From: Rhodobacteraceae bacterium UBA996
GTDB taxonomy: Bacteria; Pseudomonadota; Alphaproteobacteria; Rhodobacterales; Rhodobacteraceae
DNA length: 19,833 bases
Reading direction: 5' to 3'
Assembly (NCBI GenBank): GCA_002291955.1
Contig: DBBA01000353.1
Span: forward strand, 1-19,833
The notes under the pieces are model-generated. The model was not told the origin of the DNA. It did not search any database and was given only the letters and a program-made list of their open reading frames with translations. Position numbers and translations under genes: made by a program. Shown here in pieces: positions 1 through 8,061 of this stretch (the stretch's first letter is position 1; each line of letters opens with the position of its first letter).

Positions 1-35
1 CGCCCCGTCCGCGTCCCCCGCCCCGTCCGCGTCCC
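1..35 (+). repeat. In-frame 18-base tandem repeat (hexapeptide APSASP-like)
   Basis: The 17-mer CGCCCCGTCCGCGTCCC occurs at 1-17 and again at 19-35, a period of 18 bases. It is read in frame as a six-residue unit (A-P-S-A-S-P, then A-P-S-A-S-R) inside the Pro/Ala-rich part of the first gene. The array may continue to the left of the window, so the copy number is unknown. Confidence 0.6.
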
Positions 36-2344
36 GCGTCGCGGTCCCGGTCATCGTCGAACTGCCGGAACCGCCCGAGCCGGTTCGTCTGTCGGCACAG
101 GACCTGCCACCCGCGTCGGACGACCGCGCGGAGGGGGACGAGATCGCGTCCGCGGATCCGGGCCCTGTCGACATCGCTGCGCCACCGGGGCCGGTTGTCG
201 CGACGGATGCAGCGCCGGCACCGGAGGTCCCGGCGCCGGTGCAGCCCGCACTGCCCGATCCGGCACCCGCGACCCCGCAGACCGGGCCGGACGCCGACGT
301 GGCGACCGTTGCCGCCGCACCGACGCCGGAGGCGACCCCGCCCGCGGGCGATCAGCGGCCTGGACGGTGGGTTGCAGCGCCCGCCGACCCTGGGTCCGCG
401 GTCTCTGAACTTGTTGAGCCTGAGGTCGCCGACCCTGCGGCTGCGTCCGACGACGGGGCACTGCCGCCGGTGACGCCAGAGGTCGCCACCCTGCCGGTCA
501 TTGCCGACCGGACCGTGCCGCGGGACATCACGGCGCTTCTGCCGCTGCGCCTGCCGCCGGCACCGCCTCCCGTATCGGCCGAGAACGCCGCTGCGGCCGC
601 GGCCTTTGGCGACATGCTGGCCCGTCAGGTCGGGCGCGGGATCGCGCAGGGCGTGGTCGATGCGGCCGTGGTGGCGGACGGGCCGCAGCCCGCCGCACCG
701 GCCGCTGCGCCCGAGGCCGCCGCCCCCGCTGCGAAATCCGCTGCGACACCCGCCGAACCGCCGGTCGCGGAGGGCCCGGTCGACCCGCTGGACCAGATCG
801 AGATCGCGACTGCCCTCGACCGGGCCCGTGCCCAGGAGCGCAGGCTTGACCTGCCGGCCGAGGCCCAGGCCGCCTGCCGCGACGACGCGGAGTTCGACAC
901 GGCGGCCTGGGGCGAGGAAACCGGGACCCTGCCGGATTTCGCCGCGCGCCGCGGGGCGCTGGTCGGCGAGTTCGACCGGGTCGATCCCGAAGCCCTGGGC
1001 GCGGCGGTCCGTTACCATGTCGCCTACGGCTTCGGGGCCGAGGCGCGGCAGCTTCTGTCCACATTCGGCACGCCATCTCCCCTGCCGGCCGAGACGGTCG
1101 AGCTTCTGACGGCCATGTCGCATATCGTCGATGGCGAGACCGGCGCGGAGACGGCCCCGCTCGCCGGGCAGATCGTGTGCCGGTCGCGCGCGGCACTGTG
1201 GGGGGCGCTCGCGTCGCCGCAGTTGCCGACCGATGCCGACTATTCGTCGGCGGCGATCCTGGCGGCCTTCGAGGAGTTGCCGACCCAGCTGCGCCGCACC
1301 CTGGGCCCGGAACTTGCCCAGCGGTTCCTTCAGATCGGCGACATGGATACGGTGGCGGCCTTGCGGCGGTCCTTCGGCCGCATCGATCCGCCGGACGACC
1401 CGGCCACCGAACTCGCGCGCGAGTCGGGCGCGCTGCTGGATGCGCGGGTCGAGGCCGCCGAAGGACTGGCCGAACAGTCCGAGGCCGGGCTTGCCGAAGT
1501 GGCCCGGCTGGACGGGCCGCGCGCGCCCGAGGCACTGGCCGAACTGATCGAATCGCAGCTGGCGCGCGGCGATCTCCCGGACGACGCGCTTGTGGCCTCG
1601 GCGTCGGCGCTGGCCATGGAAGGGCGGGGCAGCGACATCGCTGTCCGCCTGCGCCGGGCCGAGATCCTGTCCCATGTGGCGCGCGACGACTTCGATCGCG
1701 CGCGCGACGCGCTGCGCCGGGCCAGCGAGGCCGCCGAGATACCGCCCGTGACGACCGCGGAAATCGCCGATGCCTATGTCGCGGCGATGACCGCGCGCGC
1801 GACGGATCGCGCGTTCCTGACGCGCCTGCCCCGGGAGATCACCGAGGTGCTGGGCTACAGGCTGACCCCGGACACGCGGCGGGCCGCCGGGGAACGCCTG
1901 GTCGCGCTTGGCCTGCCCGAGGCCGCGCTGCCCTTCATCGACGACCTTGCCACGGACGACGGCGCGCGGCTTGCCGCGGCGCGCGCATGGCTTCGGCTGG
2001 ACGAGCCGGGCACGGCGCTTGCACGGCTGGCCGGCCTCGAGGGGCCCGAAGCCCAGCGGCTGCGGGCCGAAGCCTATGAGAATCTGGGCGATCCCGGAAC
2101 CGCGGCGCAGGTCCTTGATGGGCTGGGCGACACCGCGGGCGCGGTTGCCGCCGCCTGGCGGGCGGGCGACCTCGACCGGGTCGCCCGGGCGCCGGATGCG
2201 CCCCGTGCGCAGATGGCGGACCTGGTACAGTCCGACGATCCCCGCGCGCCCGACACGCTTGCGCCGCTTGCGGACCACCGGGACCTGCTGGCCGACATCG
2301 CCCGTCGGCGCGAGGCGATCGCGGCCGAGCTTGCACGACCCTGA
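2..2344 (+). CDS. Large Pro/Ala-rich, helical-repeat flagellar-cluster protein (5' end outside window)
   Basis: The frame is open from the left edge to the TGA at 2342-2344, giving 780 visible C-terminal residues; the true start is upstream. Residues about 1-255 are low-complexity and rich in Pro, Ala, Glu and Asp, interrupted near residues 193-227 by an Ala-rich helical stretch. Residues about 260-780 look globular and all-helical. The last 150 or so contain TPR-like helix pairs, for example ARAWLRLDEPGTALARL and AEAYENLGDPGTAAQVL. I recognise no catalytic motif. It lies upstream of a transglycosylase-like gene and flhA on the same strand, a position where roseobacters carry motility genes of unknown function next to motB (from memory, unverified). 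By inference it is an envelope protein whose disordered linker spans the periplasm and whose repeat domain binds a motor or export component. The function is unknown; that it is a real gene is well supported by frame length and codon bias. Confidence 0.75.
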   Translation, partial: APSASPAPSASRVAVPVIVELPEPPEPVRLSAQDLPPASDDRAEGDEIASADPGPVDIAAPPGPVVATDAAPAPEVPAPVQPALPDPAPATPQTGPDADVATVAAAPTPEATPPAGDQRPGRWVAAPADPGSAVSELVEPEVADPAAASDDGALPPVTPEVATLPVIADRTVPRDITALLPLRLPPAPPPVSAENAAAAAAFGDMLARQVGRGIAQGVVDAAVVADGPQPAAPAAAPEAAAPAAKSAATPAEPPVAEGPVDPLDQIEIATALDRARAQERRLDLPAEAQAACRDDAEFDTAAWGEETGTLPDFAARRGALVGEFDRVDPEALGAAVRYHVAYGFGAEARQLLSTFGTPSPLPAETVELLTAMSHIVDGETGAETAPLAGQIVCRSRAALWGALASPQLPTDADYSSAAILAAFEELPTQLRRTLGPELAQRFLQIGDMDTVAALRRSFGRIDPPDDPATELARESGALLDARVEAAEGLAEQSEAGLAEVARLDGPRAPEALAELIESQLARGDLPDDALVASASALAMEGRGSDIAVRLRRAEILSHVARDDFDRARDALRRASEAAEIPPVTTAEIADAYVAAMTARATDRAFLTRLPREITEVLGYRLTPDTRRAAGERLVALGLPEAALPFIDDLATDDGARLAAARAWLRLDEPGTALARLAGLEGPEAQRLRAEAYENLGDPGTAAQVLDGLGDTAGAVAAAWRAGDLDRVARAPDAPRAQMADLVQSDDPRAPDTLAPLADHRDLLADIARRREAIAAELARP

Positions 2345-2368
2345 ACCCGCAGCACCGGTGGCCGTTAC

Positions 2369-2382
2369 GGGTTTGGCAACCC
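2369..2382 (+). other. Small inverted repeat between first and second genes
   Basis: GGGTT at 2369-2373 pairs with AACCC at 2378-2382 around a TGGC loop. It lies in the 83-base gap after the first gene's stop and before the transglycosylase start. There is no T-tract, so it is a weak terminator or attenuator candidate at best. Confidence 0.2.
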
Positions 2383-2427
2383 ATCGTCCGTAGCGTGCAG
2401 GGCAAGCGAGTCGACCGAAGGTCCAGA

Positions 2428-3198
2428 ATGGCCCCTTGTCCCAGGCACCGCAGCCGCCGTGCCCTCCTGCGTTTCTGCGCGGCTGCCCTGCTTGCGCCGG
2501 TTCTGGCGGCCGCGCTTGCGGTGCCGCCGGTCCGGGCCTCGCAGGCGTTGCCGCCCGAGCAGGTCTGCGATGCGGTCGCCGCCCGCGTGGCGCGCGAAAG
2601 CGGGGTTCCGATCGAGGTGCTGCAGGCCATCACCCGGACCGAGACCGGGCGACGCCGGGACGGCCGGGTGCAACCCTGGCCCTGGACCGTGAACATGGAG
2701 GGGCGCGGCGTCTGGTTCGACACCCCCGACGAGGCGCGCGGCTACGTCTACCAGCACCACCAGCGCGGCGCGCGTAGCTTCGACGTCGGCTGCTTCCAGA
2801 TCAATTTCCGCTGGCACGGCCAGCACTTCGCCTCGATCGAGGAGATGTTCGATCCGCTGGCGAACGGGCGCTACGCGGCGCGGTTCCTGTCGGAACTGCA
2901 TGCCGAACTGGGCGACTGGGGCAAGGCCGCGGGTGCCTACCATTCGCGCATGCCGGTCCACGCCAACCGGTACCGGGCGATCTTCGACCAGCACCTTGCA
3001 GCGGTGCAGGGCCGCCCGCCCGAGGTCGCAAGCCTGGGTGGCGGCCCGCAACTCCCGGGCGCGCCGCGCGTGAACACCTTTCCGTTGCTGCAGCCCGGCG
3101 CCGGCATGAGCCCCGGTTCGCTGGTGCCCCTGTCGACGGTGCAGCCCGGGGCCGGCCTTTTCGGCACTGCGGTTGCGGCCCCGGACCTGAGGGGCTAG
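2428..3198 (+). CDS. Periplasmic lytic transglycosylase-like (SLT domain) protein of the flagellar cluster
   Basis: It encodes 256 residues from ATG 2428. I prefer this start to the in-frame GTG at 2395 because GAAGG lies 6 bases upstream and the protein then begins with a normal signal peptide: an Arg-rich n-region, a hydrophobic core LLRFCAAALLAPVLAAALA and cleavage near VRA-SQA (about residue 35). The fold matches the lysozyme-like SLT family, with a catalytic Glu candidate in ITRTETG (E72), the core signature FDVGCFQINFRWHG (residues about 118-131) and the AGAYHS motif (168-173) in place of the usual AYNAG. The family cleaves the MurNAc-GlcNAc bond of peptidoglycan with 1,6-anhydro product formation. 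The FlgJ in this window has no hydrolase domain, so this protein probably opens the wall for the rod (inference). The C-terminal 50 residues are Pro/Gly-rich and outside the domain. Confidence 0.82.
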   Translation: MAPCPRHRSRRALLRFCAAALLAPVLAAALAVPPVRASQALPPEQVCDAVAARVARESGVPIEVLQAITRTETGRRRDGRVQPWPWTVNMEGRGVWFDTPDEARGYVYQHHQRGARSFDVGCFQINFRWHGQHFASIEEMFDPLANGRYAARFLSELHAELGDWGKAAGAYHSRMPVHANRYRAIFDQHLAAVQGRPPEVASLGGGPQLPGAPRVNTFPLLQPGAGMSPGSLVPLSTVQPGAGLFGTAVAAPDLRG

Positions 3199-3204
3199 CC
3201 ACAC

Positions 3205-5280
3205 ATGCTGCAGACGCTTCTGTTCCGCCCCACGGCCCTTCTGGCGCTCGCGCTTCTGGCGGTCATCGCGATGATGATCCTGCCGATGCCGTCCTTCCTG
3301 CTCGACATCGGTCTCGCCGCCTCGTTCGGGCTGGCGGTGCTGATCTTTGCGGTGGTCCTGTTCGTCGAGCGCCCGCTCGACTTCTCGTCCTTTCCGACGG
3401 TGCTGCTCGCCTCGCTGGTGCTGCGGCTTGCGCTGAACGTCTCGTCCACCAAGCTGATCATCGGGGAAGGGCACACCGGCACCGACGCCGCGGGCGAGGT
3501 GATCGAGGGCTTCGCCATGTTCATCATGGGCGGAAGCATCTTCTTGGGCATCGTGATCTTCATCGTGATCCTGATCGTGAACTTCATGGTGATCACGAAA
3601 GGCGCCGCGCGCATGGCCGAGGTCAGCGCGCGCTTCGCCCTGGACGCCATGCCCGGCAAGCAGCTGGCGATCGACAGCGACGTGGCGTCGGGTGCCATCG
3701 ACCATGCCGAGGCGAAGGCGCGGCGCGAACGCGAACAGGCCGAGACGACGTTCTTCGGATCGCTCGACGGTGCATCGAAGTTCGTCAAGGGCGACGCCAT
3801 CGCGGGGTTGCTCATCACGATCCTGAACCTTGTCGTGGGCATGATCATGGGCGTCGGCGTCCATGACATGGCGTTCGGCCCGGCCTTCGAGACCTATGCG
3901 ATCCTGACCGTGGGCGACGCGCTGGTCGGCCAGATCCCCGCCGTCATCATCTCGATCGCGGCGGCGCTTCTGCTGGCGCGGGGCGGCGCGACAGGCGCGG
4001 CCGATGTCGCCATGCTGGGCCAGCTCGGTCGGCACCCGGCCGCGCTGGCGACGGTGGCGCTTCTGATGGCGATCTTCGCCGTCATGCCGGGCCTGCCCTT
4101 CATGCCGTTCATGGCCGGGGCCGGCATCCTGGGATACCTTGCCTGGCGACGGGCGCAGACGCTTGCGCGCGCGGCGGCGCCATCCGCCGCCCTGTCCGGC
4201 GACGCGCCGACCCGCGAGGCGACGCTGGGCGACGTGCTTGATTTCGATGACATCCACATCGAGTTTGCGCCCGACCTGGTCGCGCTGGTGCTCGATCCCG
4301 TCACCGGACTGGATTCGCGCATCCGCAACATGCGCACCCACATCGCCACCGGGTTCGGGGTGATCCTGCCCGAGATCCGGCTGACCGACGACAGCGCGCT
4401 GGCCCCCGGCGAATACGTGATTCGCATCCAGGGCGTGGAACAGGCCCGCGCGCAGCTGCGCACCGGCAGCCTGCTGACCCTGACGGGCGGCGGAGCGGCG
4501 GCCAGCATCCCCGGCGACGATGTGAACGAACCGGTCTACCAGGCGCCGGCCCGCTGGATCGACCCGTCGCTGCGCGAAGAGGCGGCGCTGCAAGGGCTGA
4601 CGGTGGTCACGCCGACCGAGGTTCTGGCGACCCACCTGCTGGAGGTCGTGAAGTCGAACTTCGCGCGCCTGTTGTCGATGAAGTCGCTGCGCCGCCTGCT
4701 GGACGAATTCACCAGCCTGTCCGATCCGCGCCGCGCCGAGGCCAACCGTCGCCTGATCGACGAGCTGATCCCGGATCGCGTGCCGATGGACCTGGCCCTG
4801 GGCGTGCTGCGCCTGCTCCTGGACGAGCGGGTGTCGATCCGCAACCTGCCGATGATCCTGGAAGCCATCGCCGAGGCGCGCGGACCCGGGCAGACGGCCG
4901 AGACGATCTGCGAGCATGTCCGCCAGCGCCTGGGCTTCCAGCTGGTGGCCGACATCCGCCGGGCAGACGGGACCGTGCCGCTGGTCCAGCTGGCGCCGGA
5001 CTGGGAGACGCTGTTCACGACCTACCAGATTCCGTCGGACAACGGGCGCACGGATGTCGCCCTGCCGCCGTCGGACTTCAACCGGCTGGCGTCGGCGCTG
5101 GCCGAACGGCTGAGCCGGGCGGCCGAGGCCGGGGTCTTTGCGGCGCTGGTCACCTCGCCCGCACGGCGGCGGTTCCTGCGCACGGTGCTGGCCACGCGGC
5201 AGTTGCAGAACCCCGTGATCTCCTATGCCGAGATCGGGCCGGACGTGCGGCCGTCGCTGATCGGCGTCGTCCAGGCATGA
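3205..5280 (+). CDS. flhA: Flagellar export-gate protein FlhA
   Basis: It encodes 691 residues, the usual length for the family. FlhA forms the nonameric export-gate ring in the inner membrane inside the MS ring and docks chaperone-substrate complexes. The N-terminal half has about eight hydrophobic membrane segments. Conserved family stretches include LASLVLRLALNVSSTKLII (residues about 69-87), the cytoplasmic FHIPEP loop with EVSARFALDAMPGKQ, and GASKFVKGDAIAGLLI. The C-terminal half is the soluble domain, including VVTPTEVLATHLLEVVKSNF and RRLLDEF. The ATG at 3205 follows the transglycosylase stop by six bases. The stop codon overlaps the fliR start (ATGA at 5277-5280), which implies translational coupling. 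Assignment is secure. Confidence 0.97.
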   Translation: MLQTLLFRPTALLALALLAVIAMMILPMPSFLLDIGLAASFGLAVLIFAVVLFVERPLDFSSFPTVLLASLVLRLALNVSSTKLIIGEGHTGTDAAGEVIEGFAMFIMGGSIFLGIVIFIVILIVNFMVITKGAARMAEVSARFALDAMPGKQLAIDSDVASGAIDHAEAKARREREQAETTFFGSLDGASKFVKGDAIAGLLITILNLVVGMIMGVGVHDMAFGPAFETYAILTVGDALVGQIPAVIISIAAALLLARGGATGAADVAMLGQLGRHPAALATVALLMAIFAVMPGLPFMPFMAGAGILGYLAWRRAQTLARAAAPSAALSGDAPTREATLGDVLDFDDIHIEFAPDLVALVLDPVTGLDSRIRNMRTHIATGFGVILPEIRLTDDSALAPGEYVIRIQGVEQARAQLRTGSLLTLTGGGAAASIPGDDVNEPVYQAPARWIDPSLREEAALQGLTVVTPTEVLATHLLEVVKSNFARLLSMKSLRRLLDEFTSLSDPRRAEANRRLIDELIPDRVPMDLALGVLRLLLDERVSIRNLPMILEAIAEARGPGQTAETICEHVRQRLGFQLVADIRRADGTVPLVQLAPDWETLFTTYQIPSDNGRTDVALPPSDFNRLASALAERLSRAAEAGVFAALVTSPARRRFLRTVLATRQLQNPVISYAEIGPDVRPSLIGVVQA

Positions 5281-6044
5281 TCCCGCTTGCGGGCCTGATC
5301 CCCCCGGATCTGCTTCTGGCCCATGCCATGGTGTTCCTGCGGGTCGCCGCGATGGTGGCGCTGGTGCCGACCTTTGGCGAGCAGAGCATTCCGCCCCGGA
5401 TGCGGCTGGCCGCGGCGCTCGCGCTTGCGACCGTGATCGCGCCCGCCACGGTGCCCGAGCTGCGCCGCGCGCTGGAGGCGGCAAGTCCGTGGACCGTGGG
5501 CGCCGCCGAGATCGCCGCGGGGTTCATCCTGGGCCTGTCGCTGCGCCTGATGGTCCACGCGCTGCAGATCGCGGGCACCATCGCGGCACAGGCGGCGTCG
5601 CTGTCGCAGCTGTTCGGCGGCACGGCGATCGATCCGCTGCCCACCATCGGGCATATCCTGACGATCGGCGGGCTGGCCATTGCGGCGGCTTCGGGCCTGC
5701 ATGTCGAGCTCGCGGCGGCGCTGATCGCGACCTACGACGTCTTTCCGGCCGGGGCCCGCATCGATTCGGGCGAGGCGGCGCTGTGGTCGATCCAGCGCAC
5801 CGGCGGCGCCATCGCGCTGGCCTTTTCCCTGGCGCTGCCCTTCGTCGTGGCGGCGACGCTCTACAACATCGTGCTTGGCGTCCTGAACCGGGCGATGCCG
5901 CAGTTCATGGCGACCTTCATCGGCGTGCCGGCCCTGACCTGGGCGGTCCTTGCGCTGATGGCGCTGACCATGCCCGTCATCCTCGGGCTCTGGGCCGATG
6001 CCCTGTTCCGCCTGCTCGCGAACGGGGGCCTGAGCCTGCCATGA
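5277..6044 (+). CDS. fliR: Flagellar export-gate protein FliR
   Basis: It encodes 255 residues, typical of FliR. With FliP and FliQ it forms the helical core of the type III export channel. The sequence has about six hydrophobic segments and family-like stretches such as AHAMVFLRVAAMVALVPTFG near the N-terminus, AQAASLSQLFGGTAIDPLP in the middle, and VLGVLNRAMPQFMATFIGVP toward the C-terminus. ATGA overlaps are present at both ends, with flhA (5277-5280) and flhB (6041-6044), so the three gate proteins are likely made in fixed ratio. fliQ is in the opposite-strand operon and fliP is not in the window. Confidence 0.96.
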   Translation: MIPLAGLIPPDLLLAHAMVFLRVAAMVALVPTFGEQSIPPRMRLAAALALATVIAPATVPELRRALEAASPWTVGAAEIAAGFILGLSLRLMVHALQIAGTIAAQAASLSQLFGGTAIDPLPTIGHILTIGGLAIAAASGLHVELAAALIATYDVFPAGARIDSGEAALWSIQRTGGAIALAFSLALPFVVAATLYNIVLGVLNRAMPQFMATFIGVPALTWAVLALMALTMPVILGLWADALFRLLANGGLSLP

Positions 6045-7126
6045 GCGACGAGGACGATACCGAAAAGACGCACGACCCGACACCGCACAAGCTGGAGGAG
6101 GCGCGCAAGAAGGGCGACCTTGCCCGCTCGCCCGAGGTGAACACTGCACTGGCGCTGCTCGCGGCTCTGGCCGGGGCCCATGCCTTTGGCGGTGCGGCGC
6201 TGTCGGATCTGGCCCAGGGCCTGCAGCAGGCCCTTGCGGCGGCGGTGCAGGGGCAGGCCGCGATGACCGATCCCACGGCGGCGGCGTTTCCCCATGTCGC
6301 GGGCCGGGCGATCGCGGGTGGCGGACTGGCGGCGACGCTGCTGTTCGCCGTTCCCGCGGTGGCGGTCATCGCGGGGCTCGTGGTGACGCGATCGGTCAGC
6401 TTCTCGCACGACAAGCTGATCCCCAAGGCCTCGCGGCTGAATCCGATCACCAATCTTGGCCAGAAGTTCGGCCCGACCGGACTGGTCGAGTTCGCCCGCA
6501 GCGCCTTCAAGCTTGTCGCCGTGTCGATCTGCCTTGGCATCTTCGGCGTGGTGCGACTGCCGGACATCATCGCCGTCGCCGCGCTCGAGCCCGGCGGGGG
6601 AACCGTCGCGTTCCTGCGCCTGTTCCTGGATTTCCTGGCCGTGGTGGTCGCGATCTCGGTTCCGGTCGCGGTGCTGGACCTGCTCTGGCAGCACTACGAC
6701 CTGCGTCGCCGCAACCGGATGTCGCGCAAGGACCTGCTGGACGAACTGAAATCGACCGAGGGCGACCCGATGCTGAAGCAGCAGCGGCGCCTGCGCGGGC
6801 AGGAGATCGCGACGAACCGCATGCTCGACAAGGTCGCCGAGGCCGATGTGGTGATCGTGAACCCCACCCACTATGCCGTCGCGCTGAGCTGGGCGCGGAC
6901 GCGCGGGCGGGCGCCGGTCTGCGTGGCCAAGGGCACCGACGAGATCGCGCTGCGCATCCGCGAACGGGCCGAAGCCGCGGGTGTGCCGCTGCACCGCGAC
7001 CCGCCGACCGCCCGCGCGCTGTTCGCGACCGTCAGGCTGGACGAGGAGATCGCGCCGGACCATTACCGGGCGGTGGCCGCGGCGATCCGCTTTGCCGACC
7101 GCATCCGTGCGGCGCGCCGGAAATGA
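6041..7126 (+). CDS. flhB: Flagellar export switch protein FlhB
   Basis: It encodes 361 residues from ATG 6041, beginning MSDEDDTEKTHDPTPHKLEE, the classic FlhB start (the E-K-T-x-x-P-T-x-x-K-L-x-x-A-R-K-K-G pattern). A longer in-frame opening to 5489 lies inside fliR and is not used. Four hydrophobic segments are followed by the cytoplasmic domain with the autocleavage motif N-P-T-H at residues 274-277, within VVIVNPTHYAVAL. FlhB cleaves itself there and, with FliK, switches export from rod/hook to filament proteins. It overlaps fliR by four bases at its start and the next small gene by four bases at its end. Assignment is secure. Confidence 0.97.
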   Translation: MSDEDDTEKTHDPTPHKLEEARKKGDLARSPEVNTALALLAALAGAHAFGGAALSDLAQGLQQALAAAVQGQAAMTDPTAAAFPHVAGRAIAGGGLAATLLFAVPAVAVIAGLVVTRSVSFSHDKLIPKASRLNPITNLGQKFGPTGLVEFARSAFKLVAVSICLGIFGVVRLPDIIAVAALEPGGGTVAFLRLFLDFLAVVVAISVPVAVLDLLWQHYDLRRRNRMSRKDLLDELKSTEGDPMLKQQRRLRGQEIATNRMLDKVAEADVVIVNPTHYAVALSWARTRGRAPVCVAKGTDEIALRIRERAEAAGVPLHRDPPTARALFATVRLDEEIAPDHYRAVAAAIRFADRIRAARRK

Positions 7127-7524
7127 AACCCGCGGACCTTGCCCCGCTTCTGGCCGTCGCCGCGACCGTGGATGCGGCGGCCCAGGCGCGCCTGGGCGCA
7201 GCGCTTGCGGCCGAGCGGGCGACCCGCGCCCGGCTGGAGGCGCTCGAGGCGCAGGCTGCGGTTCCCGATGGGCCGGTGTTCCCGGCCGAGCTGGCGGCGC
7301 GCGCGCTGCATGCCCGCTGGACTGCGCGCCAGCGCGAGGCGCTGTTGCAGGAGCAGGCGCGCCAGCGGTCCGCGGTCGAGGTGGCGCGGGTGGAGGCATC
7401 GCTTGCGCTGGGCCGGAAGGAGGCGGTCGCCGCCCTGATGGAGGCGGCCGAAGCCGAGGTCCGCCGGACCCGCGCCGCGCGGGCAGCCCAGGCACCCCAG
7501 CCTCTGCCGGACCGGCCGGACTAG
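7123..7524 (+). CDS. Small coiled-coil flagellar protein, possible FliJ counterpart
   Basis: It encodes 133 residues. Its ATG overlaps the flhB stop (ATGA at 7123-7126), so it is almost certainly co-translated with the export gate. The sequence is nearly all helix-forming: Ala, Arg, Glu, Gln and Leu dominate, and two amphipathic stretches (residues about 16-50 and 58-122) could form an antiparallel coiled coil. It has no signal peptide or membrane segment. FliJ, the export-ATPase stalk, is about 140-150 residues with the same architecture, and no other fliJ or fliH candidate lies near fliI here. I therefore suggest a divergent FliJ, but sequence alone does not prove it. FliH, or a lineage-specific export accessory, are alternatives. 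The reading frame is well supported; the function is a guess. Confidence 0.75.
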   Translation: MKPADLAPLLAVAATVDAAAQARLGAALAAERATRARLEALEAQAAVPDGPVFPAELAARALHARWTARQREALLQEQARQRSAVEVARVEASLALGRKEAVAALMEAAEAEVRRTRAARAAQAPQPLPDRPD

Positions 7525-7550
7525 TGTGGCCAGGCTGGCGCGGCCGGGTC
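7510..7550. terminator. Possible bidirectional terminator between convergent operons
   Basis: The plus-strand export operon and the minus-strand basal-body operon converge here with only 24 bases between stops. GACCGGCCG (7510-7518) can pair with CGGCCGGGTC (7541-7550) with one bulged base and a loop of about 22. The arms extend into both reading-frame ends. There is no T-tract on either strand, as is common in very GC-rich genomes, so this is a weak call. Confidence 0.3.
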
Positions 7551-8049
7551 AGGTGTCCTGCCGCACGATGTCCTCGATCAGGACGCCCACCGCGATGGGC
7601 CCGAGGACCTGGGTCGCGGCCTCGCCCAGGGCGCGGCGCAGCGTGGTCATCGAGGTGCCGGCCGTGAAGTTCCCGGCGAACCCGCCCGCGTTCGCATGGT
7701 CGAACAGCACCTGCAGGAACGCATCGCGCAGCTTCGGCTCGCGCGCAAAGACCGCGTCCGGCGTCTCGGCGGTGACCTCGATGCTGAGCGACAGCACCAC
7801 GAGCGACTGCACGCGCCCCTCGGCCAGGACCGGCACGATGAACTGGTTGTTCAGCTTCACGAAGGTGGTGACCGTTTCGGGCGTCTCGGGTGGTTCCTCG
7901 GGCGCGGTGGCCGGTTCGGCGCCGCCTTCGGCCGGGTCGCCGCAGGGGTTTGCCATCTCCTCGGCCGGGGGTGGCCGCGTGAGGATGCCCGCGCCGATCC
8001 CGGCGCCGGCTCCGACCAGCGCCAGAAGGATGGGAAGGATCTTGCCCAT
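7549..8049 (-). CDS. fliL: Flagellar basal body-associated protein FliL
   Basis: It encodes 166 residues. FliL is a single-pass inner-membrane protein whose periplasmic domain encircles the stator and supports torque or stator stability. Residues about 4-24 (ILPILLALVGAGAGIGAGIL) are the membrane anchor. A Pro/Glu-rich linker follows (about 25-60). The periplasmic FliL domain then begins with VTTFVKLNNQFIVPVL and continues through SLVVLSLSIEVTAE, ending with a helix and a short hydrophilic tail. It is the last gene of the flgB-to-fliL operon, 12 bases after flgH. Its Shine-Dalgarno is poor (a G-run only), suggesting translation that depends on flgH. Confidence 0.88.
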   Translation of the reverse strand: MGKILPILLALVGAGAGIGAGILTRPPPAEEMANPCGDPAEGGAEPATAPEEPPETPETVTTFVKLNNQFIVPVLAEGRVQSLVVLSLSIEVTAETPDAVFAREPKLRDAFLQVLFDHANAGGFAGNFTAGTSMTTLRRALGEAATQVLGPIAVGVLIEDIVRQDT

Positions 8050-8061
8050 GCGCGGCCCCCG

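Noticed and set aside
2361..2395. Sigma-54 promoter before the transglycosylase gene (TTGGCAACC)
   Set aside because: The GG element is present, but no GC element stands at the required spacing.
2365..5484. 1039-residue open frame on the minus strand across the transglycosylase gene and flhA
   Set aside because: It is antisense to two confidently identified genes, is Arg/Gln/His/Asp-rich without domains, and arises from third-position GC bias.
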